64,000 nucleotides of DNA from Thalassovita aquimarina (GTDB taxonomy: Bacteria; Pseudomonadota; Alphaproteobacteria; Rhodobacterales; Rhodobacteraceae). The position numbers were made by a program, and so were the translations under genes. The stretch's first letter is position 1; each line of letters begins with the position of its first letter. The notes below the pieces were generated by a model. It was not told where the DNA came from. It did no database searches and worked only from the letters and a program-made list of their open reading frames with translations. The DNA lies in the NCBI RefSeq assembly GCF_018219815.1, contig NZ_JADMKU010000007.1, forward strand, positions 62,001 to 126,000, given 5' to 3'. Below, one piece after another: positions 17,002-26,228 of the stretch.

Positions 17002-18294
17002 ATGGATAAAGACCTGCAAACCCGCATCCTGAACGCCGTCGATGCCCGTTTCGATGCGCAGACCGAATTCCTCAGCGAACTGACCGCGCATCCTTCGACG
17101 CGCGGCAACGAACAGGGCGCGCAGGATTTCATGGCGTCGGAACTGGCGGATCGCGGCTACAAAGTCGACCGCTGGGAAATCGACGTCGACGACATCCGCC
17201 ACATGCCCGGCTTTTCCCCGGTGATCGGCACGTACGAAGAGGCCGTGAACGTCGTCGGCGCGCATGAAAGCGCGACCAGGAAGGGCCGGTCGCTGATCTT
17301 GAACGGCCATATCGACGTGGTGCCCGAAGGGCCGCTCGACATGTGGGACACGCCGCCCTACGACCCGCGCGTCGATGACGGCTGGATGTACGGGCGCGGC
17401 GCGGGCGACATGAAGGCGGGTTTGGCCTCGAACCTGTTCGCGCTGGATGCGATCCGCGATTGCGGTTTCGCGCCTGCGGCGGACGTCTATTTCCAGTCGG
17501 TGGTCGAGGAGGAATGCACCGGCAACGGCGCGCTGGCCTGCCTGCAGCGCGGGTATCGCGCCGATGCTGCATTGATCCCCGAACCCTTCGCCGAAAGCCT
17601 TGTGACCGCGCAGGTCGGCGTGTTGTGGTTCCAGGTGCACCTGCAGGGGCTGCCTACCCACGTGGCCTATGCCGGCAGCGGCGCCAACGCGATCGAGGCC
17701 GCCGTGCCGCTGATCGCCGCCCTGCACGAGATGGAGGCGCGCTGGAACACCGATCAGGCCAAGCACCCGGAATACGGCCATGTGCATCACCCGCTGAACC
17801 TCAATGTCGGCAAGATCGAGGGCGGCGACTGGACCAGTTCGGTGCCCGCCTGGTGCGTGTTCGACGTGCGCATGGGGCTGTTCCCGGGGCAGGATATCGA
17901 CGCCGCCAAGGCGGAAATCGAAACCGTGCTGACCGACGCCGCGCAAAAGAACGAATTCCTGCGCAACAACATGCCGCAGGTGATCTATAACGGCTTCCAG
18001 GCCGAAGGATACGCCCTGGCCGAGGATGGAAGCGACACCGCGACACGGGCGATTTCGGCGCTGGAACTGGCCCATGGCGCGGTGACTGGCGGGGAACTCG
18101 ACAAGGTGTCGATAACGGCCACCACCGACGCGCGGTTCTTCGGGCTTTATGCCGACACGCCCGCGCTGGTTTACGGCCCCAAGGCCGAGGCGATCCACGG
18201 CTTCAATGAACGGGTCGATCTGGAAAGCGTGCGCCGCGTTACCCAGACCACGGCGCTGTTCATCGCCCGGTGGTGCCAACTCGAATCCCTCTGA
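17002..18294 (+). CDS. M20 family metallohydrolase (ArgE/DapE-type deacylase)
   Basis: The 430-residue protein is an M20 di-zinc amidohydrolase. The metal-binding His/Asp of [18 protein letters not shown], the second Asp in [11 protein letters not shown], the catalytic Glu pair in [12 protein letters not shown] and the dimerisation segment [18 protein letters not shown] are present. It resembles acetylornithine deacetylase and succinyl-diaminopimelate desuccinylase, which remove an acyl group from an amino acid. In this operon it may deacylate an imported N-acyl amino acid before transamination. No arginine or lysine biosynthesis genes are nearby, which argues against a biosynthetic role. Confidence 0.9.
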   Translation: MDKDLQTRILNAVDARFDAQTEFLSELTAHPSTRGNEQGAQDFMASELADRGYKVDRWEIDVDDIRHMPGFSPVIGTYEEAVNVVGAHESATRKGRSLILNGHIDVVPEGPLDMWDTPPYDPRVDDGWMYGRGAGDMKAGLASNLFALDAIRDCGFAPAADVYFQSVVEEECTGNGALACLQRGYRADAALIPEPFAESLVTAQVGVLWFQVHLQGLPTHVAYAGSGANAIEAAVPLIAALHEMEARWNTDQAKHPEYGHVHHPLNLNVGKIEGGDWTSSVPAWCVFDVRMGLFPGQDIDAAKAEIETVLTDAAQKNEFLRNNMPQVIYNGFQAEGYALAEDGSDTATRAISALELAHGAVTGGELDKVSITATTDARFFGLYADTPALVYGPKAEAIHGFNERVDLESVRRVTQTTALFIARWCQLESL

Positions 18295-18305
18295 AGGACA
18301 TGGAC

Positions 18306-19481
18306 ATGAAACAGGCCGTCATCGTTTCCACCGCACGCACACCCATCGGCAAGGCCTATCGCGGCGCGTTCAACAACCTCGAAGCGCCCAGCCTTGCCGC
18401 CCTTGCGGTCCGCGCGGCGGTAGAACGCGCCGGGATCGAGACGGGCGAGATCGAGGACGTCACCTTCGGGTCGGCGCTGACGCAGGGCAGCGCCGGGGTG
18501 AACGTCGCGCGCCATATCGCGCTGGCCTCTGGCCTGCGGGACAGCGTGGCGGGGGCGACGATCGACCGGCAATGCGCCGCCGGGTTGAACGCCATCGCCA
18601 TCGCGGCGCACGCGATCACGGCCGAGGGCGCCAAGGTAACGCTGGCGGGCGGGCTGGACAGCATTTCGCTGGTCCAGAACGAACACTGGAATGGCCACCG
18701 CTACCGCGATCCGGCCGTGGGCGACAATTACTACCTGTCGATGCTCGAAACGGCCGAGGTCGTGGCGGAACGCTACGGCGTGTCGCGCACGGCGCAGGAT
18801 GCCTATGCGCTGCAAAGCCAGCAGCGCACCGCCGCCGCGCAGGCGGCCGGGCGGTTCGACGGCGAAATCGTGCCGGTCGAGGCGGTCAAGCTGATCACCG
18901 AGCGCGCAACCGGCGTGGTCAGCGAACAGGCGGTGCGGATCGAACGCGATGAATGCAACCGACCATCCACGACGCTGGAAGGGCTGGCGGGGCTGAAACC
19001 GGTGCTGGGGGCGGATAAATGCGTCACCGCCGGCAATGCGAGCCAGTTGTCCGACGGCGCCTCGGCCTGCGTGCTGATGGAGGCGGGCGAAGCGGAACGG
19101 CGCGGGCTGGAACCCCTGGGCATCTTCCGCGGTTTCGCCGTGGCCGGCTGCGCGCCCGAGGAAATGGGAATTGGCCCGGTCTTCGCCATCCCACGCCTGC
19201 TGGAACGCCACGGTCTGGGGATCGACGATATCGGGCTGTGGGAAATCAACGAAGCCTTCGCCTCGCAGCTGCTTTATTGCCGCGACAAGCTGGGCATTCC
19301 CGACGACCGGCTGAACGTCAACGGCGGGGCGATTTCCATCGGTCACCCCTATGGCATGTCCGGCGCCCGCATGGCCGGTCACGTGCTGATCGAAGGCCGC
19401 CGTCGCGGTGTCCGCTATGGCGTGGTCAGCATGTGCATCGGCGGCGGTCAGGGCGCGGCGGGGCTGTTCGAAATCCTCTGA
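18306..19481 (+). CDS. Thiolase (acetyl-CoA acyltransferase)
   Basis: The 391-residue protein is a degradative or biosynthetic thiolase of normal length. The nucleophilic Cys is in [18 protein letters not shown] (about residue 90), the His in [16 protein letters not shown] and the second Cys in [13 protein letters not shown]. It would cleave a 3-oxoacyl-CoA, made by the preceding CoA-transferase, into acetyl-CoA and a shorter acyl-CoA. The ATG at 18306 is chosen because AAGGA lies 7 bp upstream and the protein then begins [17 protein letters not shown]. It is the last gene of the operon, followed by a terminator. Confidence 0.93.
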   Translation: MKQAVIVSTARTPIGKAYRGAFNNLEAPSLAALAVRAAVERAGIETGEIEDVTFGSALTQGSAGVNVARHIALASGLRDSVAGATIDRQCAAGLNAIAIAAHAITAEGAKVTLAGGLDSISLVQNEHWNGHRYRDPAVGDNYYLSMLETAEVVAERYGVSRTAQDAYALQSQQRTAAAQAAGRFDGEIVPVEAVKLITERATGVVSEQAVRIERDECNRPSTTLEGLAGLKPVLGADKCVTAGNASQLSDGASACVLMEAGEAERRGLEPLGIFRGFAVAGCAPEEMGIGPVFAIPRLLERHGLGIDDIGLWEINEAFASQLLYCRDKLGIPDDRLNVNGGAISIGHPYGMSGARMAGHVLIEGRRRGVRYGVVSMCIGGGQGAAGLFEIL

Positions 19482-19502
19482 ACGGGGGGATTGCCAAAAC
19501 GT

Positions 19503-19531
19503 GGCATCCGCCCGGAAGCGGCACGGATGCC
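19503..19531 (+). terminator. Terminator after the thiolase gene
   Basis: GGCATCCG pairs with CGGATGCC across a 13-base loop, 22 bp after the stop, followed by TCTTCGTTT. It probably ends the ABC/aminotransferase/thiolase operon. Confidence 0.55.
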
Positions 19532-19676
19532 TCTTCGTTTCCATCTCCTTGATCCCGTGCAGACCTGTGGACAACACGTCACTGCCTGCGTCAATGTGAA
19601 GCACGGGCCGCGCAGATGACCATCGGGCCGGGGCGCGGATTTACCCGCCCGGCCAAAGGTAGCAAGGGAGATCACC

Positions 19677-20105
19677 ATGATTGTCGTCCTGAAAACCATT
19701 CACTTCCTGTCGCTCTGGGCCGCGGGGGGCATCGGGGCAGGCGGGTGGATCATCCAGAGCGTGCACGCCCGCAAGGGCGCAAGGCCGAGTGCCGAAGTGG
19801 TGCAATCGTTGCGCTTCATGGGGCTGCTTGCGCTGATTTCCGTGACCCTGCTCTGGATCAGCGGCTACGCCCTTGCCCATGCGATCCATGGCGGGTTGCC
19901 GACCGGCTTGGCCTTTCACGTGAAGCTCGTCGCCGCCGCCGCGATCCTGCTGGCGTCGCTCGGCACCAATCTCGAAATGCTGCGATCGATGCGGGCCGCA
20001 ACTCCGCCCCGGGCCAAGGTCATGTCGACGCTGGCCTGGATTGTCCGGATCGGCCTGGTGATCGTTCTTGTCTCGGCCGCGATTACGTTTTCGGGCAGCG
20101 CGTAA
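19677..20105 (+). CDS. Small four-helix membrane protein, function unknown
   Basis: The 142-residue protein has four strongly hydrophobic segments, around residues 3-26 (VLKTIHFLSLWAAGGIGAGG), 47-68 (FMGLLALISVTLLWISGYAL), 79-99 and 118-138. A His near the start of helix 1 (KTIHFLSLW) and another in the second half are the kind of residues found in DUF2269/CopD-like small membrane proteins, but the match is only suggestive. A GGGAG ribosome site is present before the ATG. It has its own position between a terminator and a gene-poor stretch, so neighbours give no hint. Function is not assigned. Confidence 0.65.
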   Translation: MIVVLKTIHFLSLWAAGGIGAGGWIIQSVHARKGARPSAEVVQSLRFMGLLALISVTLLWISGYALAHAIHGGLPTGLAFHVKLVAAAAILLASLGTNLEMLRSMRAATPPRAKVMSTLAWIVRIGLVIVLVSAAITFSGSA

Positions 20106-20177
20106 GACGGGAACCGGGCCGGCCGTGCCTGCCACCGTGGAAACCTGAATACCCCGGCGCGTGAAGGCCGGCCGCCG

Positions 20178-20330
20178 ATGCGGGGGCAAGACGTGTTGCG
20201 GACCCCGCGCATTCCCCCCGACGTGGTGTTGATCGATATCGACAACCCCACCCGCGACGTGCCGAAGGAAACGACGCGCGCCTCGGGGCGCTGGAACGGC
20301 CGGTGGCGCTGTTCAACCAACTGCTATGCG
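20178..20330 (+). pseudogene. Remnant of a NasT/ANTAR-type response regulator (frameshifted fragment)
   Basis: One frame reads PPDVVLIDIDNPTRDV (20214-20261) and, 32 bases later in another frame, ERPVALFNQLL (20294-20326). In NasT-like antitermination regulators, an equivalent DLENPSRDV block is followed 11 residues later by KRPVAMF. The 32-base rather than 33-base interval fits one single-base deletion. Neither the N-terminal receiver start nor the C-terminal ANTAR helices are seen, so only the middle of the receiver survives. The family match is from memory of the consensus and was not searched. Confidence 0.45.
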
Positions 20331-20812
20331 AGATTGGCGAGCCCTCGAGGACGGATCGTGAATTTATCAATGATACCAGTGGTTTTGATGGTGTTCGTCA
20401 GGGTGTGCTTCGAGGTGATGCCCGGCTCAGCCCGTGCCCGCGGTCCGGCCCGGTGCCGTGTCCGCGCTTCAGGTTGCACATTAATTATATCTCTCAATTT
20501 ATTGATAAAAAATATTTATTGGCGCATAGTCTATGGCCGCCGCAAGCGGGGACCAAACGAGGATCCTGCCGTACGGAAATCGCGGCCCTTCTGAACGCGG
20601 TGCAGCAGCGCGAAGCCGATGAGTGTTTTTACCCGAACAGACCGCGCCGCGAAGAGTTTTCCGTTCTCCAACATTTGTTCATGGCCGGGCTGTGACATGT
20701 CCGCCGGCGACCGCTGGCGCGTTGTCCCGGCTGCTTGACCGGTGGATGGCATGGCGCGCTCCGGGGCTTGGCGTGATGAATGAGTTAGTCCGCGTAGTAG
20801 TTTGAAAATAAA

Positions 20813-20844
20813 TGAAAAACGGGGCTCTTTCGGGGCCCCGTTTT
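20813..20844 (-). terminator. Rho-independent terminator of the aminotransferase/SSADH operon
   Basis: ACGGGGC and GCCCCGT form a 7-bp stem with a 9-base loop. A-residues on one side and T-residues on the other make it a good terminator in both directions. It lies 33 bp beyond the stop of the minus-strand aminotransferase, whose transcript would end in a U-run here. Confidence 0.75.
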
Positions 20845-20876
20845 CGTTGGTGAACTGTCTGTGTGGTCTTGGCGCC

Positions 20877-22247
20877 TCAGCCGAGGATTTCCTTGACGGC
20901 ATCGCCCAGCTTGGCGGCGATTTCCTCCGCTTCGGCCCGGGTCAGGCAGAAAGGAGGCGCAAAGCCGAGGGTGTCGCCTTGCGGCATGGCGCGGCTGATG
21001 ATGCCCCGGTCAAGCAGCGCGGCGTTCACCTTAGCCCCCACGGTGCGGGACGGGTCGAAATAGGTCCGGCTGTCGCGGTCCTCGACGAATTCCACCGCGC
21101 AAAGCAAACCTTCGCCGCGCACCTCGCCGACATGAGGGTGATCGCCGACCGCGTCGATCAGCGCCTGTTTGAAATGGGCGCCCATGTCGCGGGCGTTGTC
21201 GACCAGCCTCAAGTCGTCCAGCAGCTTCAGGTTGGCCACCCCGGCGGCGGCCCCGATCGGATGCGCCGAATAGGTCCAGCCGTGGCCGATGGCGCCGTTT
21301 TCGTCGGTGCCGCGCTCCAAAACCTTCCACACCTTGTCCGACAGGATCGAGCCGGACAGCGGCGCATAGGCCGAGGTCAGTCCCTTGGCGATGGTGATGA
21401 TGTCGGGCTTGATGCCGTAGTGATCGGACCCGAACATGCTGCCCAGCCGGCCGAACCCGGTCACCACTTCGTCGGCGATCAGCAGGATGTCATGCTTGTT
21501 CAGCACGGTCTGGATCGCGTCCCAGTAGCCCGCGGGCGGCGGCACCAGCCCGCCGGTGCCAAGCGCGGGTTCGCCGATGAAGGCGGCGATGGTGTCAGCG
21601 CCTTCGCGTTCGATCAGCGCCTCCAGCTCGGCGGCGCAATGGGCGACGAACTGTTCCTCGCTCTGGTCGAGGTTGACGCGGCGATAGTAATACGGCGCCT
21701 CGGTATGGATCACCTGGGTCAGCGGCAGGTCGAACTTGCGGTGGAACAGGTCCAGCCCGGTCAGCGACCCGGTCATCAATCCCGACCCGTGATAGCCGCG
21801 CCAGCGCGAGATGATCTTCTTCTTCTCGGGGCGGCCGAGGATGTTGTTGTAATACCAGACCAGCTTGATGTTGGTTTCGTTGGCGTCCGAGCCCGAAAGC
21901 CCGAAATAGACCTTGGACATGTGATCGGGCGCGCGGTCCAGAACCATCTTGGCCAGCGTGATCGACGCCTCGGTGCCGTGGCCGACATAGGCGTGGTAAT
22001 AGGCCAGTTCGCGCGCCTGATCCGCGATCGCCTCGGCGATCTCCTGCCGGCCATAGCCGACGTTGACGCAGTAAAGCCCGGAAAACGCGTCGAGCAGCCG
22101 GTTGCCGTTGCGATCCTCGATATGGCAGCCGTTGCCGCCGGTCACCACGCGGTTGGGCAGATTGCCCCGCGCGAATTCGGCAAGATGGGTCGAGGGGTGG
22201 AAGAAGTTTTCCCGGTCCCACGCGTCCATCTGATCGTTTCTGAGCAT
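20877..22247 (-). CDS. Class III aminotransferase (omega-amino acid/diamine:pyruvate type)
   Basis: The 456-residue protein has a class III fold: GCHIEDRNGNRLLDAFSGLY, FGLSGSDANETNIKL for PLP phosphate, RWRGYHGSG, LLIADEVVTGFGRLGSMFG and the Lys of IITIAKGLTSAYAPLSG. The N-terminal text NDQMDAWDRENFFHPSTHLA is typical of omega-aminotransferases that use putrescine, taurine, beta-alanine or 4-aminobutyrate with pyruvate. AAGGA lies 7 bp upstream of the ATG at 22247, which is preferred over the ATG five codons earlier (22262). It follows a succinate-semialdehyde dehydrogenase on the same strand with almost no gap, so 4-aminobutyrate or a similar omega-amino acid is a fitting substrate. Confidence 0.9.
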   Translation of the reverse strand: MLRNDQMDAWDRENFFHPSTHLAEFARGNLPNRVVTGGNGCHIEDRNGNRLLDAFSGLYCVNVGYGRQEIAEAIADQARELAYYHAYVGHGTEASITLAKMVLDRAPDHMSKVYFGLSGSDANETNIKLVWYYNNILGRPEKKKIISRWRGYHGSGLMTGSLTGLDLFHRKFDLPLTQVIHTEAPYYYRRVNLDQSEEQFVAHCAAELEALIEREGADTIAAFIGEPALGTGGLVPPPAGYWDAIQTVLNKHDILLIADEVVTGFGRLGSMFGSDHYGIKPDIITIAKGLTSAYAPLSGSILSDKVWKVLERGTDENGAIGHGWTYSAHPIGAAAGVANLKLLDDLRLVDNARDMGAHFKQALIDAVGDHPHVGEVRGEGLLCAVEFVEDRDSRTYFDPSRTVGAKVNAALLDRGIISRAMPQGDTLGFAPPFCLTRAEAEEIAAKLGDAVKEILG

Positions 22248-22266
22248 TTCATTGTCCTTCATTTTT

Positions 22267-23742
22267 CTATCCCCAATCCCGGCAGATGTATTTGAGTTCC
22301 ATGAATTCCTGCATTCCCAGCCGCGCCCCTTCGCGGCCCAGCCCCGATTGCTTGGTGCCGCCGAACGGGATCGGCGCGCCGGTGACCTTGGTGCGGTTCA
22401 CCGCCACCATGCCGTATTGCAGCGCGCGCGACAGGCGGTAGATGCGGCGCGGATCCTGGCTGTGGACATAGGCGACCAGCCCGTATTCGGTGTCGTTGGC
22501 CTTGGCGATCACCTCCTCCTCGGTATCGAAGGGGGCGATGGGGGCGACGGGGCCGAAGGTTTCTTCGCGCATGATCGCGGCATTGTCGGGCACGTCGGTC
22601 AACACGGTGGGCTCAAAAAACAGCGGCCCCAAAGTGTGGCGCTTGCCGCCGCAGGCCAGTTTCGCGCCCTTCTCCAGCGCGTCGGCGACGTGTTCTTCCT
22701 GCTTGGCGACGGCCTTTTCGTTCATCAGTGGCCCGATATCGGGATCGTCGAAGCCCCGCCCGACGCTCAGCGCCTTGGTCGCCGCAACGAACTTGGCGCA
22801 GAAGTCGTCGTAGATGGGCCGTTCCACGAAGATGCGGTTGGCGCCAAGGCAATCCTGTCCCGAGGTGGCGAACTTGGCCTTGATCACCTCGGCCACCGCG
22901 TGGTCCAGATCGGCGCCCTTGAAGACGATGACCGGGGCGTGGCCGCCCAGCTCCATCACCAGTTTCTTCACCGTGGCGGCGCTGTCGCGGTAGAGGATGC
23001 GCCCCACCTCGGTCGAACCGGTGAAGGACAGGGCGCGCACGTGCGCGTCTGAGGTCCATGGCGGCACCACCGTCGACGCCTGACCGGTAACGACGTTGAA
23101 CGCGCCAGCGGGGAACCCCGCGCGTTCGGCCAGTTCCGCCAGCGCGGTCGCCGAATATGGCGTTTCCGAGGATGGGTGCGCGACGACCGTGCAGCCGGCG
23201 GCCAGTGCGGCGGCGGCCTTGCGGGTCAGCATCGCTGTGGGGAAATTCCACGGTGTGATCAGGGCGACCACGCCCACCGGTTCCAGCCACAGTTCGACCT
23301 CGGCATCGGGCAGGTGGCTGGTGACGCCCTCGACATTGGGGCGCTTGGCTTCCTCGGCGTAATATTCCACGAACCCGGCGGCGTAATCGATTTCGCCGCG
23401 CGCCTCGGACAGGGGCTTGCCCTGTTCGGCGACCATGATCCGCGCCAGGTCTTCCTTGTTGGCAACGATCAATTCGAACCAGCGGCGCAGGATGGTTGAC
23501 CGATCCTGCGGCAGACGCCCGGCCCAGTCGGCAAAGGCCACCTGCGCGGCGTCCACTGCGCCGGCGCTTTCCGCGGCCGACAGGCGGGCGACCTCGCCCA
23601 CAAGCGATCCGTCGGCCGGGTTGGTCACCGGCAGGGTGGTGGCGTCGGACGCGGCGACCCATTTGCCGCCGATATAGGAAAAGCTGCGAAACAGCTTGGG
23701 GTCGGCGATATCGACCCCGGTCACGATCCGATCCTGTTTCAT
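22267..23742 (-). CDS. gabD: NAD(P)-dependent succinate-semialdehyde dehydrogenase family protein
   Basis: The 491-residue ALDH has GVVALITPWNFPTAMLTRK, FTGSTEVGRILYR, the Glu in VMELGGHAPVIVF, and the catalytic Cys in ATSGQDCLGANRIFVE. SGQDCLGANR is typical of GabD-like succinate-semialdehyde dehydrogenases, which also accept glutarate semialdehyde. GGAGGG lies just upstream of the ATG. It is the first gene of a two-gene operon with the aminotransferase, giving the classical two-step conversion of an omega-amino acid to a dicarboxylate. An Lrp-type regulator gene precedes it on the same strand. Confidence 0.85.
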   Translation of the reverse strand: MKQDRIVTGVDIADPKLFRSFSYIGGKWVAASDATTLPVTNPADGSLVGEVARLSAAESAGAVDAAQVAFADWAGRLPQDRSTILRRWFELIVANKEDLARIMVAEQGKPLSEARGEIDYAAGFVEYYAEEAKRPNVEGVTSHLPDAEVELWLEPVGVVALITPWNFPTAMLTRKAAAALAAGCTVVAHPSSETPYSATALAELAERAGFPAGAFNVVTGQASTVVPPWTSDAHVRALSFTGSTEVGRILYRDSAATVKKLVMELGGHAPVIVFKGADLDHAVAEVIKAKFATSGQDCLGANRIFVERPIYDDFCAKFVAATKALSVGRGFDDPDIGPLMNEKAVAKQEEHVADALEKGAKLACGGKRHTLGPLFFEPTVLTDVPDNAAIMREETFGPVAPIAPFDTEEEVIAKANDTEYGLVAYVHSQDPRRIYRLSRALQYGMVAVNRTKVTGAPIPFGGTKQSGLGREGARLGMQEFMELKYICRDWG

Positions 23743-23873
23743 GGCAGCCCTCCGTTTTCCTGCGATGCGTTACGGGAAAGCTAACGCCGGAGGGGCGGTG
23801 TTTGGGGCTGTTCTGAGGGCCCAAAGCAGAGGATTTTTTCGAAATTCCGCCCTCGGGCAGAAGAAATATCGGA

Positions 23874-24350
23874 TCAGTGTTCGGGGATCGGGTCGGCGGT
23901 GTTTTTCACCGTCTTGGTCACGATATAGCCGAAATAGCGTTCGATCCCCGCGCTGCCATCCAGCAGATCGTCCATGAAGCGCTGATAGGCATCGACATCT
24001 GACACCACAAGCCGCAGCAGGTAATCGACCCCGCCGCCAAGCGCCCAGCAGGCCTGCACCTCTGTCCGGGCCTGTACTTCCGCCTCGAACCGGCGGAAAT
24101 CCTCGGCCTTGTGGCCCGACAGGGTGATTTCGACCAGAACTTCCGTCACCGGGGCGATGCGGCGGATGTCGACCATCGCGCGGTAGCCGGTGATCAGTCC
24201 GGATTTTTCCAGCTTTTTCAACCGTTCCCAGCATGGGCTGGGCGACAGGTTCACCGCTTCGGCCAGCGCGACCTTGGTCATCCGGCCGTTATCCTGCAAC
24301 GCGCGCAGGATGGCGAAATCGTAGCTGTCGAGTTTCGGGCTTCTTGCCAT
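23874..24350 (-). CDS. Lrp/AsnC family transcriptional regulator
   Basis: The 158-residue protein is a complete Lrp/AsnC regulator. The N-terminal HTH reads LDSYDFAILRALQDNGRMTK, then LAEAVNLSPSPCWERLKKLEKSGLI, and is followed by the RAM effector domain (VLVEITLSGHKAEDFRRFE, later LLRLVVSDVDAYQRFMDD). The frame stays open far upstream, but the ATG at 24350 gives the normal family N-terminus. It lies 131 bp upstream of the gabD-like gene on the same strand and probably controls the dehydrogenase/aminotransferase pair in response to an amino acid. Confidence 0.9.
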   Translation of the reverse strand: MARSPKLDSYDFAILRALQDNGRMTKVALAEAVNLSPSPCWERLKKLEKSGLITGYRAMVDIRRIAPVTEVLVEITLSGHKAEDFRRFEAEVQARTEVQACWALGGGVDYLLRLVVSDVDAYQRFMDDLLDGSAGIERYFGYIVTKTVKNTADPIPEH

Positions 24351-24500
24351 CGTGGTTCGGGCTGTCTTTTGCTTTCGGTGATCTGGCGCAACAGAAAGCA
24401 AGCCGCGGTCCATGTCAACGGCACCGGCATCGGTACTGGCGCGGGGGCAGGTGCTAACTATTCCCTTGCCTTCGCGCGGGAATGCGGCCAATCGAAGGTC

Positions 24501-26228
24501 ATGCGCAGGCTGTCCTATATCGCGCCGGTCCTTGCCACGCTCGTCATCGCGACCAGCGTGTTCAGGGGAGCCTATGGCTATTTCAGGTCCGAGGAACTGG
24601 CCAGGGCCGGGGGGCGTCTGTCGCTTTACCAAAGCTCGGTCCGGGCCGAATTCGAACGGTTTTCGCATCTCTCCTATGTTCTGGCGCGTGATCCCTTCGT
24701 GATCGCTGCCGCCGCCGGTGGCGGTACCGGCGATCTGAATCCGCGGCTTGAAGATTTCACCGAAAGGGCCGGGTTGGACGCGATTTACCTGATGGGCACG
24801 GACGGTTCGACGATCGCCGCGTCGAACCATGCCGAGCCCAGCAGTTTCGTGGGGCAGAATTACGCTTTCCGCCCTTATTTCGCCACTGCCATGGAGGGGG
24901 AACAGGGCCGGTTCTATGCCATCGGGGCGACCACCGGTTTGCCGGGCTATTTCATTGCCGACCCGGTGCACGGGGCGGGCGATGCTGTGGCCGGCGTCAT
25001 CGCGATCAAGATCGACCTGTCCGGTCTGGAGCAAAGCTGGCGCGGGTCCGGCGAACAGGTGTTCCTGGCCAATGACGACGGGGTTGTCCTGCTGTCGTCG
25101 GACCCGGATTGGCAATACCGGGTGCTGTCCCCGCTCTCCGCGGATCAGCGGGATAGGATCGTCGCGGCACGGCAGTTTCCGGGACAGGCGCTTGATCCCT
25201 TGGATTGGCAGGACTTGACGGAACAAAGGGTGCGGATCGCGGGGGAGGAACGGCTGCACCTGACCGCCACAGATCTGCCGCATGGCTGGGCGTTACACTA
25301 CTTTGCGCCCGATGACCGCGCGGTGGCCCGGGCCTGGCTGGTCACCGCCTTGCTGGCGCTGGCGGCCGGGCTGGCCTTGATCTTTTACCAGATTCAGCGC
25401 GCCCGCCGGGTCGGGGCCGCATTGGCGCGGTCGGAACGCGAAGAGGCCGAACTGCGCGAGGCCAACAAGCGGCTGGCCCGCGAGATCGAGGATCGCCGCC
25501 GCGCCGAACGGCGGCTGAAACGGACCCAGGACGAACTGGAACGCGCCAGCCGCCTTGCCGCCCTTGGGCAGCTCGCGGCCTCGGTCACCCATGAACTGGG
25601 CCAGCCGATCGCCGCGATGCGCAACCACCTGACGGCGGCCGAAATCGGCGGTCGGGACGCGGGCGGGCTGACCGGCAGGATCGGCGCGCTGGTCGACCGG
25701 ATGGAAGGCATCACCCGGCAGCTGAAATTCTTCGCCCGCTCGGAAAGCGAAGCCTTCGACGCGGTTGATCTGCGCGATGCTATGCGGGCCTCGGTGGCGC
25801 TGGTCGAACCGAACCTGGCCGAGATCAACGCCGATCTGCGGGTGGAGCTGCCGGAGGCCCCGGTGCAGGTGCGCGGCAACCGGCTGCGGATCGAACAGGT
25901 GATGACCAACCTGTTGCGCAATGCGGTGGATTCCGTCGACGACAGTGCCGAACCGCAGATCCGGGCGCAGGTCGGCCAGACGGGCGGCGAAAGCTGGTTC
26001 GAGGTGCGCGACAACGGTCACGGGCTGGGACAGGCGACACTGGCCGAGCTGCAGGAACCCTTCGTCACCACCCGCGAAAGCGGCCGGGGCATGGGGCTGG
26101 GGCTGGCCATATCCGCCAGCATCGTCAAGGATCACGGTGCGGTCATGACGGCCCGCAACCGCAACGACGGGGGCGCCGTGTTCCGCGTGACTTTCCCCGA
26201 AGACAACCCGGAGGAAGACCCGGCATGA
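24501..26228 (+). CDS. Sensor histidine kinase, DctB-like
   Basis: The 575-residue kinase has a membrane helix near residues 8-25, a large periplasmic sensor region (about 30-280, double-Cache-like, with YLMGTDGSTIAASN and FVGQNYAFRPYFATAMEGEQGRFYAIG as in DctB), a second helix near 290-310, and a coiled coil. The kinase core has the H-box SVTHELGQPIAAMRNH, N-box NLLRNAVDS, and G-boxes VRDNGHGLG and GRGMGLGLAIS. DctB proteins sense C4-dicarboxylates and phosphorylate DctD. The ATG at 24501 is chosen because GAAGG precedes it closely and the membrane helix follows directly; the open frame before it has no ribosome site. The next gene starts inside its stop codon (ATGA). Confidence 0.88.
   Translation: MRRLSYIAPVLATLVIATSVFRGAYGYFRSEELARAGGRLSLYQSSVRAEFERFSHLSYVLARDPFVIAAAAGGGTGDLNPRLEDFTERAGLDAIYLMGTDGSTIAASNHAEPSSFVGQNYAFRPYFATAMEGEQGRFYAIGATTGLPGYFIADPVHGAGDAVAGVIAIKIDLSGLEQSWRGSGEQVFLANDDGVVLLSSDPDWQYRVLSPLSADQRDRIVAARQFPGQALDPLDWQDLTEQRVRIAGEERLHLTATDLPHGWALHYFAPDDRAVARAWLVTALLALAAGLALIFYQIQRARRVGAALARSEREEAELREANKRLAREIEDRRRAERRLKRTQDELERASRLAALGQLAASVTHELGQPIAAMRNHLTAAEIGGRDAGGLTGRIGALVDRMEGITRQLKFFARSESEAFDAVDLRDAMRASVALVEPNLAEINADLRVELPEAPVQVRGNRLRIEQVMTNLLRNAVDSVDDSAEPQIRAQVGQTGGESWFEVRDNGHGLGQATLAELQEPFVTTRESGRGMGLGLAISASIVKDHGAVMTARNRNDGGAVFRVTFPEDNPEEDPA

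Larger units (their letters stand above)
20106..20876. other. 771-bp gene-poor stretch with a decayed gene and an AT-rich patch
   Basis: The gap between the small membrane protein and the aminotransferase gene contains a frameshifted NasT-like remnant (20178-20330), a clearly AT-rich patch around 20478-20530 unlike the surrounding base composition, and the terminator at 20813-20844. Reading frames after 20340 on either strand give no protein I recognise. The mixture of relic and composition change suggests a former rearrangement point. Confidence 0.55.

Noticed and set aside
20490-20710. Possible transposase or insertion-sequence remnant in the gene-poor stretch
   Set aside because: Translations on both strands give no DDE or HTH pattern and no terminal inverted repeats or target duplications were found.
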